Origin: Sphingomonas sp.
GTDB lineage: Bacteria > Pseudomonadota > Alphaproteobacteria > Sphingomonadales > Sphingomonadaceae
Assembly (NCBI GenBank): GCA_030146605.1
Contig: JASLBO010000105.1
Coordinates: 1 to 5,595, forward strand
Direction: 5' to 3'
DNA: 5,595 nucleotides
How positions within the stretch are numbered: the stretch's first letter is position 1; every line of letters begins with the position of its first letter. Below, one piece after another: positions 1 to 5,595 of the stretch. The position numbers and the translations under genes are program-made. The notes below the pieces were generated by a model, which was not told the origin of the DNA, did no database searches, and saw only the letters and a list, made by a program, of their open reading frames with translations.

Positions 1-456
1 CAAGGTCGGATCGACAACCGGGATGCCGCGGCGATGGCGCCGCTGCGTGCCGCGCTGGTCGAGCGGCTGCAGGCGTCGGGTTTCACGCGCGTCGAAAGCG
101 AGGCCGGGCTGGCGATGATCGATACCGAAGAAGTGGCCCGGGCGCCCCGCCTGCGCTCCGCTTCCGACTTGCGCGCGTTGCGGGTGCCGGTGCTGGCGGT
201 GTTCGGCACGCTCGATCCGCTGGTTGTCGCATCGCAGGAGGCGCCCGCCGCGCGCACCGCGCTTGCCGGCAATCCGCGCAGCCAGGTGGTGGTGTTCGAC
301 GGGCTGAGCCACTGGTTTCAGGAAGGTGCCACGACCGGGACCGTGGAAGAGAGTGCCGCGCTGGGTCCGAACCTCGGCTCGCCCCGGCTCGTCTCGTTGA
401 TCGGCGACTGGCTGCGGGAGGCCCTCGCCCAGCCACAGCTTGCGACTGCCCCATAA
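1..456 (+). CDS. alpha/beta-hydrolase family protein, 3' end (5' end outside window)
   Basis: The frame is open from base 1 to the TAA at 454-456, giving the last 151 residues of a longer protein. The ATG at 34 is internal, because coding continues upstream to the window edge. The C-terminal lobe of an alpha/beta hydrolase is visible. The strand VPVLAVFGTLDPLV carries the likely catalytic acid (Asp72 of the visible part). About 32 residues on, after the strand SQVVVFDG, comes GLSHWFQ with the likely catalytic histidine (His104). A final helix, LVSLIGDWLREAL, closes the fold. The nucleophile elbow (GxSxG) must lie upstream and cannot be checked. The order acid, strand, histidine and final helix fits serine hydrolases of the esterase/aminopeptidase-like type, but the substrate cannot be inferred. 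No signal peptide can be assessed. No gene follows closely on this strand, so it seems to end its transcription unit here. Confidence 0.85.
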   Translation, partial: QGRIDNRDAAAMAPLRAALVERLQASGFTRVESEAGLAMIDTEEVARAPRLRSASDLRALRVPVLAVFGTLDPLVVASQEAPAARTALAGNPRSQVVVFDGLSHWFQEGATTGTVEESAALGPNLGSPRLVSLIGDWLREALAQPQLATAP

Positions 457-820
457 GTCGCGCGTAATTCGACGTTCGAATAGAGCACTCCGCGCAGATG
501 ATTGGTTCGGCCGATGCCGCCGGTGAAAAGCTTTCCGCTGTTGATCTGCAGCATTGTCGGCCAGCTCACTTCTTGCATCGGGAGGCCCATGTGGCCGATC
601 TCTACCGTAACGCCGCGATCCGTCGCTGCAGCCCCATTGCTGTTCCCACCTGCGCTCGCACCAACTTGGCTACGATAGCGATTACCGCATCCCGCGCTCT
701 AGGCTGCGCGAGAAGATCGGGGGCATGTCCCGTCAAAACGGTATCGATTGCTTCCGCGATATTGTTTCCGGTGGAGCCGCGGGAAAACCGCTCATTCTTC
801 GCTCGTCCTCAAGCTGCTTC
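457..820 (-). other. region without an intact gene; degenerate minus-strand coding-like segments
   Basis: No complete gene with a start and ribosome site is visible here. On the minus strand two stretches read like protein in different frames. One runs from 808 down to a TAG at 604-602 and includes NNIAEAIDTVLTGHAPDLL followed by QPRARDAVIAIVAKLVRAQ, a typical amphipathic-helix composition. The other is open from 698 and includes TVEIGHMGLPMQEVSWPTML and then INSGKLFTGG and RTNHLRGVLYSNVELR, ending around 460 before it becomes only the antisense of the hydrolase. The frame change at about 600-650 and the lack of a start suggest a decayed, frameshifted gene. I do not recognise its family. Alternatively it is chance open reading in GC-rich DNA, although the second stretch is less arginine- and proline-rich than typical antisense translations here. 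Confidence 0.3.
467..481. repeat. short perfect inverted repeat downstream of the hydrolase gene
   Basis: The sequence ATTCGA-CGT-TCGAAT is a perfect 6-base inverted repeat around a 3-base spacer, 11 bases after the hydrolase stop codon. It is too short and too AT-rich in its arms for a strong terminator hairpin, and no T-run follows. It could be a small operator-like site or chance. Confidence 0.2.
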
Positions 821-2571
821 CCGGTCAGACGACAACGAGCAGTGGGACGTCACGGCCGAGGTTGAGAAGCGCCGATCTGCCTCCCCAACTCACTCTCACC
901 CATGGCGACGTCTGGGCCGCCGAGAGGGCCGTCGCAGCGCGTGCCATCGCGCTCGGCAACGGCGATGCGGTCCGAATGGGGCAGCTTCTCGGTCCAATGC
1001 TGCAGTTCCACCCGTCGGACCGCGAGGAAGCCCTCAAGGCATTGACTGGCACGCTGGCCTCTGCCGAGAAGCCAGACCGAGACGCTCTGTGGCAATTGGT
1101 CCAGGACCAAATCACTCGTCACAAGCGGTTCGCTTCGGCCAACTGGGCGCAGGACGCGGTCGAGGTCGCCAAGCTCGAAGCCATTGCCGATGCGCATTCG
1201 CCAGACGACCCCGTGCTGCTTGCTGCTGAGCTCTTTGGTTTCTGGACCGACGAAGACGAACAGGACGCGGTCCAGCGAAAGCAAGTGGATGCCATCACGG
1301 CCCTCGCCAGGGATCACGGCCCGGACGCGGTGCGATCACTGATGCATCTTTCGAAGCAGTCGCATCTCGTGCAGAGCGCCATAGACGCTGCCGGCCTGGG
1401 CGGCCCTTTCCTTGAGGCCTTGCTGCGCGGAGAGATCGAAGAGCAGCCGGACTCCTGGCAGGCCGGCGGCTACTTCTCCATGCTCCGCCGCGCGGTCGGC
1501 GAAGATGAGGCGCTCAAGGTCGCAGCCGACCTGCTTTCATCGAACACGCCCGCCAACATCGCGAGGCTGCTGCGCGCCTGGCCCACCGAGCGCTCGACGT
1601 GGGACGCCGCCTCGACTCTCGGCGCCGACGTGCTGGAACACTACTGGAAGGACTTCAGCTCGCACTACATCAATGGCGACAAGGACACCCTGCTCGCCGT
1701 GATCACGGAGCTGATGCGGCGAGGCCGCTCCCTCGTCGCGCTCGAGTCCGGTCTGAACCGGCTCGACGAGGTTCCCACGGAACTGGTTTTCGGCATGCTC
1801 GACGCCATCGTAGGCGAGCTGAACGCCGGACAGAAGCCGCGTATCAGCGGGCTCCTGGATTATGAGCTCGAGGAGACGTTCAAAGCACTAGACAAGCGCG
1901 ACCTGCCGGACGTGGAGATCGCGAAACGCGAATATGCCCTGCTGCCGCTCCTCGAGCGGGAGAAGCGGCCGCTCAAGATCCACAGCCTGCTAGCGAGCGA
2001 CCCGGAGATGTTCCATCAGGTGCTGCGCGACATCTACCGGGCCGAGAACGCGCCCGAGACCAGCGACGCGCAATCGGATGAGGAGCGCGCACGTTGGAGG
2101 CAGGCCTACAAGCTCCTTTCACACTTCTCGACCGTTCCCGGATTCACCGGACCGACGCACGAGCAGAAGCCGCTCATCGACTGGGTCGACGCCGTGCGAG
2201 CGCTGGGCGTCGCCTACGACCGAAAGGACGTCACGGAGATAGTCGTCGGCAACGTCCTCGCCCATGCGCCAGCAGACGACATCGACAACATCTGGCCGCA
2301 CCGGTTCGTCCGTGACCTGCTCGAGAAGTCTCCCGGCAAGATGCCGCGCGGCATCATGACGGAGCGCGTTAACATGCGCGGCGTCACCACGCGTGGAGTG
2401 CTCGACGGCGGAGATCAGGAGCGCGACCTGTCGGCTGGTCTTCGGAAGGACGCGGAAGCAATAGAGCGGTGGCCGAACACGGCGGCCATGCTTCGAGCGA
2501 TGGCTGACCGGTGGGACGTCTACGCCGCACATGAGGACACGGATGCAAGGCAGCGACGGCTGCGCAGCTGA
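748..2571 (+). CDS. large alpha-helical repeat-like protein of unknown function, probably 5'-truncated
   Basis: This open frame ends in TGA at 2569-2571 and encodes up to 607 residues from a TTG at 748. That start has no ribosome-binding sequence and the first 38 or so residues look like non-coding translation. The next in-frame candidates (TTG 862, ATG 976) also lack a good ribosome site. Convincing protein begins near 877 with LPPQLTLTHGDVWAAERAVA. From there the product is soluble, rich in Leu, Ala, Asp and Glu, with helix pairs about every 35-40 residues, as in an alpha-helical solenoid. There are no membrane segments, signal peptide, Walker motifs or recognisable catalytic motifs. The last 65 residues hold a distinctive block: RGVTTRGVLDGGDQERDL, then ERWPNTAAMLRAMADRW and a charged end. 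From memory this block resembles the C-termini of very large uncharacterised bacterial proteins; I cannot confirm that. Best reading: the C-terminal part of a longer gene that lost its 5' end, hence possibly a pseudogene. A small ORF follows after 53 bases. Confidence 0.65.
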   Translation: MLPRYCFRWSRGKTAHSSLVLKLLPGQTTTSSGTSRPRLRSADLPPQLTLTHGDVWAAERAVAARAIALGNGDAVRMGQLLGPMLQFHPSDREEALKALTGTLASAEKPDRDALWQLVQDQITRHKRFASANWAQDAVEVAKLEAIADAHSPDDPVLLAAELFGFWTDEDEQDAVQRKQVDAITALARDHGPDAVRSLMHLSKQSHLVQSAIDAAGLGGPFLEALLRGEIEEQPDSWQAGGYFSMLRRAVGEDEALKVAADLLSSNTPANIARLLRAWPTERSTWDAASTLGADVLEHYWKDFSSHYINGDKDTLLAVITELMRRGRSLVALESGLNRLDEVPTELVFGMLDAIVGELNAGQKPRISGLLDYELEETFKALDKRDLPDVEIAKREYALLPLLEREKRPLKIHSLLASDPEMFHQVLRDIYRAENAPETSDAQSDEERARWRQAYKLLSHFSTVPGFTGPTHEQKPLIDWVDAVRALGVAYDRKDVTEIVVGNVLAHAPADDIDNIWPHRFVRDLLEKSPGKMPRGIMTERVNMRGVTTRGVLDGGDQERDLSAGLRKDAEAIERWPNTAAMLRAMADRWDVYAAHEDTDARQRRLRS

Positions 2572-2608
2572 GCTTCGATTCAACGAAGCGCGAACAAGCG
2601 AAACCTTC

Positions 2609-2614
2609 AAGAGG
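2609..2614 (+). promoter_or_regulatory. candidate ribosome-binding site for the small ORF at 2625
   Basis: AAGAGG lies 10 bases before the ATG at 2625. It is the best Shine-Dalgarno-like match on the plus strand between 2572 and 2761, and the reason to prefer that ATG as a genuine start. Spacing is slightly long. Confidence 0.35.
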
Positions 2615-2624
2615 CGACGGACAC

Positions 2625-2761
2625 ATGGCCGAGACCGGGCCAACCCTCGACCTCAAGCCGGGAGTGAGCGTCGCCGGAGCCCCACGTGGAGCAGCGGCAT
2701 GATCGGCGACGTCGACCCGCTCGTTCCGGCGCCCGAGCGAACGCTCGACGGCAGCTTGTAA
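2625..2761 (+). pseudogene. small ORF remnant, probably frameshifted, function unknown
   Basis: An ATG at 2625 with an AAGAGG upstream opens a 25-residue peptide (MAETGPTLDLKPGV, then SVAGAPRGAA) ending in TGA at 2700-2702. In the next frame an ATG at 2699 overlaps that stop (ATGA) and gives MIGDVDPLVPAPERTLDGSL, ending in TAA at 2759-2761. Two explanations fit. Either two tiny overlapping peptides exist, or one protein of about 45 residues was split by a frameshift near 2690-2700; the second half then reads as a natural continuation (SGMIGDVDPLV). The composition matches genuine coding sequence in this GC-rich genome better than random frames, but no family is recognised. It sits 53 bases after the large helical-protein gene on the same strand, so it may be the start of that gene's former operon partner, cut short at about 2761. 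Confidence 0.3.
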
Positions 2762-2817
2762 GATCATACCGGGCCAAGCGGAATGGCTGAATCTAGGACG
2801 CGAAACTGCCGTCACCG
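2762..2817. other. gap between convergent gene groups; no terminator seen
   Basis: These 56 bases separate the plus-strand remnant from the stop of the minus-strand DUF6118-like gene. No strong GC hairpin followed by a T-run is visible on either strand. Because the two transcription units face each other here, this is the likely junction between the conjugation module and the eroded accessory DNA. Confidence 0.4.
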
Positions 2818-3531
2818 CTAGCGAGATGGGGCTGTCCCGACCGTCATAGCACAAACGAAAGGTTTGCCCTTGCGTGCGACGCGTTCGCGGCAGTTCGTCA
2901 ACGCGTCCGCATTTTGGCCGGCGATCCTGACTGCATCGACCATTTGATTCCACCGCGGGAGGTTCGAGACCTGGAGTAATCGCTCCCCGGCGCTCCAGCC
3001 ATCTCGTTGCAAGATGCGCGCGGCCCTGGCCTCCGGCCAATGCCAGCTCTCCGGCACAGCTTGCGCGATCCGAGTGGGCAGAACCGTTCCGAAGACAAAC
3101 CCGACCGTCAGCGCGAGCGCTGCGGCGCCCGCAATCCACAGCTTTTGCGTCTCGGCCGTGCGCGCCGATGCAGCGATGCTATTCAATGACCGCGTCGCGT
3201 TGCCGAGGTGCTGATGGGCACTGCTCCACGCTTGATGGTCGGCCACGCGACCTTGCTCACCCGCAGCCCTGATCTGAGACCCGATCTTTTCGGGCGTGAG
3301 CTGCATCGCCGGACGCTCGTTCAACGTCAGGATTGCGTCTTTCATTTTCTCCAGCCGCTCGTGGATCGTGGCGAGATCCGGTCCATAGTCGCGCGCATGC
3401 AGCTCCTGCTGGCGTGCCGCAAACCCCTCCACCGCCGCCGTCAGCCCGGCAAGCTTGCGGCTCATGGCCGTAAATGCCACCTCCGGATCGTCGATCCGTT
3501 CCCCAAGCTCGAAAGTGGTCTCAGCGCTCAT
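2818..3531 (-). CDS. DUF6118-like single-pass membrane protein, coupled to TraA
   Basis: This is a 237-residue protein starting at the ATG at 3531-3529, inside an ATGA that is also the TraA stop, so its translation is probably coupled to TraA. Residues 1-128 are hydrophilic, helical and coiled-coil-like, with an early DDPEVAFTAMSRKLAGL segment and a charged HERLEKMKDAI helix. One membrane segment follows at about 131-151 (LWIAGAAALALTVGFVFGTV). Residues 152-237 form a small domain containing SWHWPEARAARIL, ERLLQVSN and KGKPFVCAMTV. The only two cysteines, Cys214 and Cys227, are both in this last domain, consistent with a disulfide if it faces the periplasm. Small proteins of this architecture beside Ti-type traA in sphingomonads are annotated, as I recall, as DUF6118; the family name is from memory. 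Its function is unknown. Position suggests a role in anchoring or regulating the transfer machinery. No terminator hairpin is evident after the stop at 2818-2820. Confidence 0.82.
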   Translation of the reverse strand: MSAETTFELGERIDDPEVAFTAMSRKLAGLTAAVEGFAARQQELHARDYGPDLATIHERLEKMKDAILTLNERPAMQLTPEKIGSQIRAAGEQGRVADHQAWSSAHQHLGNATRSLNSIAASARTAETQKLWIAGAAALALTVGFVFGTVLPTRIAQAVPESWHWPEARAARILQRDGWSAGERLLQVSNLPRWNQMVDAVRIAGQNADALTNCRERVARKGKPFVCAMTVGTAPSR

Positions 3532-5594
3532 AGTCCGATCCCAAGGTTGCGCCCTCGATCAATCGAGAACGTTAATTGCTGGATTACCGATCGCGTGCGG
3601 GCCTGATCTCCGATCGCCGAGCCAATGCCGCCGTCCCGGCTGCCCGGCGACCATTCGGGAGACCATTGGCGGCCGAGTAGCTGGCTGCCCCGGTTGCTGA
3701 GGGCGGCGCCCAGGGCAGGGTCTTTTTCCAGCGCCTTCGCCATCGCCCTCATGCGACCCTCGACCGCGCCGCGTGTTCCCTCGTTCTGCCAACCCTCGAG
3801 CTTGTCGCGCTGGCTCCTGAGCTGCTGCCATGCCCGCACGAACCGGTCGGCACGCAGCTCGGGATTGGTGCGCAGCTCGGACTCCAGCTGCATCTGGCGA
3901 ATGGCGCCAGCGGTTCGTCCATTGGCAGCCTCGCTGACCAACCCCGGCTCGCGCGCGAACGCCACGTCGAGATCCCGGGAGCCGTCCTTCTGCACCCCGT
4001 CCAAGGCCTGCCCTGCCTGCGCTCGGGCCGCCTTCTGATACTCCAGCGCGGGGAGACCCTGTCCGGTCATGCGACCGATGTCCTGCATAGCGCGGGCATA
4101 GCGCTGGACTGCTGCAGCAAGCCCGCCGCCCCGCTCCACCGGCTGCGCCCCGGCGGCTGTCGGCAGCCTGAGCCCGTCAAACCTGCCGCGCTTCTGCTCC
4201 ACATCGGCAGCAGGCACGCGCAGACGCAGTCCTTCGAACCTGCCCCGCCGCCGCTCCGGCTCCGGCGCGGTATGGCTGCGGTCGACCAGCTGCTCCCGCG
4301 CGAGCGCATCAAGGATCGCTGACCGGTCGAAGCCCCGCCGTTCGGCAAAGCGGGTCGTGCTCTGCTCGTAATCAAGCGCGTTGTCCTTCGGCCGGTCGCG
4401 CGACAGCGTACGGGCGAGCCGGTCGCCATCGGCGAAGTCATCGCGGCCATAGTGAAGATGGACAGCGTCGCGGTGGCGGGACAGCGCCACATAAGCCGCA
4501 TGCCGATCGAGCCCGGGCGTGGCCAGCACATGGGCGCGATCGAAGGTGACGCCCTGCGCCTTGTGGATTGTGGCGGCGTAGCCATGCGTGACGTCCGCAT
4601 AGTCCTTGAGGTCGAAGGCAATGTGCCGGCCATCGTCGAGCCGCACTGCCATGCGGCTGTGATCGACCTGTTCGACGGTGCCAAGGGAGCCATTCTTCAC
4701 GCCCATTTCGCGTTCGTTGCGAAGGAACATGATGCGGTCATCGGCGGCAAACAAGCGCTGGCCGCGTGTCGTTTTCACAGCAATATCAGGAGCTAACGTC
4801 CCGTGCCGTTTCATCCGGTCCCGGGCCAGCCCATTCAGTTCGTCGCATTCTTCGCGAGTATGCGTCAGGATGATCGAAGAGCGCGCCGGATCGCTGATGC
4901 GGTCGCTGTCCCAGCGGTCGATCAGCGCCACCCGTGCAGCCGCGCGGGTCTCCGACTCGACCACCATTCCCGCATTGCGATAAGCATCCAGCGCTTCGGC
5001 CGTACGGCCGGTGGCGAGCTGGCGCGTGGCGTCGCGCTGCCAGTCCTCGCGCTGGCGGCGAATATCGGTGATCTCGACACTGCCATACCGCTCGGCAATC
5101 GAGCGGAACGCGGCGCCCGCCTCGATCGCCTGGAGCTGCTCGGGATCGCCGACGAGCACGATCTTGGCGCCGCGCTTCTCCGCTTCTGCAATCACGCGCT
5201 CCATCTGCCGTGAGCCAATCATGCCCGCCTCGTCGATCACCAGCACGTGATTGGCTGTCAGCTGCTCGCGGCCTTGTGCCCACTGGTGCTCAAGGCTCGC
5301 GATCGTGCGCGAGGCAATGCCCGAGCCGCTCTCCAGATTCTCTGCGGCGATGCCAGAGAGCGCGAGGCCCTGCACCCGATAGCCGGCGCTCTCCCATGCC
5401 TCACGCGCTACGCCGAGCATCGCCGACTTTCCGGTGCCGGCATAGCCGATCACGACCCCGAGATCCCTGGCGCAAGTCACATGCTCGAACGCTGACCGCT
5501 GCTCGGCGGAAAGCACCAGACCGCGCCGTTCGGCATTGGCGACCGCGCGTTCCCGATCCCGCTCTGTGACGCGATGCCGTTCCCGCTCCGCGAG
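3528..5594 (-). CDS. traA: Ti-type conjugative transfer relaxase TraA, helicase and C-terminal parts (N-terminus outside window)
   Basis: The frame is open from the right edge to a TGA at 3530-3528, giving the last 688 residues; the GTG at 5516 is internal. TraA nicks the origin of transfer and unwinds the strand sent through the type IV system. Visible are superfamily-1 (RecD/TraI-like) helicase motifs, numbering from the edge: Walker A GYAGTGKS at 50-57 (bases 5447-5424), VLVIDEAG at 117-124, GDPEQLQAIEAGAAF at 149-163, GYAATIHKAQG at 338-348 and YVALSRHRD at 368-376. All key residues are present, so the helicase should be active. Two copies of GRF(E/D)GLRL (451-458 and 470-477) mark a linker. 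The last 200 residues are helical and basic and end in SIDRGRNLGIGL; they resemble the BID-type translocation signals of alphaproteobacterial relaxases. The relaxase domain with its catalytic tyrosine should lie beyond the edge, since family members are about 1000 residues. It overlaps the DUF6118-like gene by 4 bases. Confidence 0.95.
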   Translation of the reverse strand, partial: LAERERHRVTERDRERAVANAERRGLVLSAEQRSAFEHVTCARDLGVVIGYAGTGKSAMLGVAREAWESAGYRVQGLALSGIAAENLESGSGIASRTIASLEHQWAQGREQLTANHVLVIDEAGMIGSRQMERVIAEAEKRGAKIVLVGDPEQLQAIEAGAAFRSIAERYGSVEITDIRRQREDWQRDATRQLATGRTAEALDAYRNAGMVVESETRAAARVALIDRWDSDRISDPARSSIILTHTREECDELNGLARDRMKRHGTLAPDIAVKTTRGQRLFAADDRIMFLRNEREMGVKNGSLGTVEQVDHSRMAVRLDDGRHIAFDLKDYADVTHGYAATIHKAQGVTFDRAHVLATPGLDRHAAYVALSRHRDAVHLHYGRDDFADGDRLARTLSRDRPKDNALDYEQSTTRFAERRGFDRSAILDALAREQLVDRSHTAPEPERRRGRFEGLRLRVPAADVEQKRGRFDGLRLPTAAGAQPVERGGGLAAAVQRYARAMQDIGRMTGQGLPALEYQKAARAQAGQALDGVQKDGSRDLDVAFAREPGLVSEAANGRTAGAIRQMQLESELRTNPELRADRFVRAWQQLRSQRDKLEGWQNEGTRGAVEGRMRAMAKALEKDPALGAALSNRGSQLLGRQWSPEWSPGSRDGGIGSAIGDQARTRSVIQQLTFSIDRGRNLGIGL

Positions 5595-5595
5595 G

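Noticed and set aside
467..481. Inverted repeat after the hydrolase gene considered as a rho-independent terminator
   Set aside because: The arms are only 6 bases with half AT pairs and no T-run follows, so it would not make a stable terminator.
498..1229. Plus-strand open frame of 243 codons overlapping the start of the solenoid gene
   Set aside because: After about 870 it is plainly a wrong-frame reading of the solenoid gene, and its early part mirrors the minus-strand coding-like segments. Only a short stretch near 825-869 may be genuine coding sequence, reported as a possible frameshift.
2119..2643. Minus-strand open frame of 174 codons antisense to the solenoid gene
   Set aside because: The plus-strand frame has coherent helical protein composition, while this frame has the arginine-rich composition typical of antisense translation.
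2384..3139. Long minus-strand open frame of 251 codons spanning the end of the solenoid gene and part of the DUF6118-like gene
   Set aside because: It overlaps two better-supported genes in another frame, is very arginine-rich and shows no domain-like features; it is an antisense shadow in GC-rich DNA.
3208..3606. Plus-strand open frame of 132 codons across the traA/DUF6118-like junction
   Set aside because: It is antisense to two well-supported genes and has no ribosome site or domain.
4067..4693. Minus-strand open frame of 208 codons inside traA
   Set aside because: It is an alternate-frame shadow of the helicase region, which carries all expected motifs in the traA frame.
5514..5516. GTG considered as the start of traA
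   Set aside because: The same frame stays open to the window edge with typical TraA pre-helicase linker sequence, and the relaxase domain is expected further upstream.

Overview
The window is GC-rich throughout. Its best-recognised protein is a Ti-type (MOBQ) TraA relaxase-helicase translationally coupled to a small membrane protein that resembles DUF6118. That pairing, with the codon use, points to an alphaproteobacterium, most likely a sphingomonad-type plasmid or integrative/conjugative element. This host assignment is inference from gene content.

Layout from left to right. Bases 1-456 (+) are the 3' end of an alpha/beta-hydrolase gene. Bases 457 to about 820 hold no intact gene. On the minus strand they contain two short protein-like stretches in different frames, which look like the decayed remains of a gene. 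Bases 748-2571 (+) are a long open frame for an all-helical, repeat-like protein of unknown function. It lacks a credible start and seems to have lost its 5' part: coding-like sequence upstream of about 860 lies in a different frame. A short, possibly frameshifted gene remnant follows at 2625-2761 (+). The 3' ends of this plus-strand group and of the minus-strand conjugation genes face each other across 2762-2817.

Bases 2818-5594 (-) are an intact-looking end of a conjugative DNA-processing operon. TraA (last 688 codons, N-terminal relaxase domain beyond the right edge) reads toward the left. Its stop overlaps the start of the DUF6118-like gene in an ATGA. TraA would nick and unwind the transferred strand; its tail resembles the BID-type secretion signals of alphaproteobacterial relaxases. 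The partner is predicted to be a single-pass inner-membrane protein with a cytoplasmic helical N-terminus and a cysteine-pair C-terminal domain.

Overall this looks like a boundary where a conserved transfer module abuts eroded accessory DNA. I found no rRNA, tRNA, CRISPR array, insertion sequence or convincing terminator. The candidates for something undescribed are the truncated solenoid gene with its trailing small ORF, and the membrane partner of TraA.
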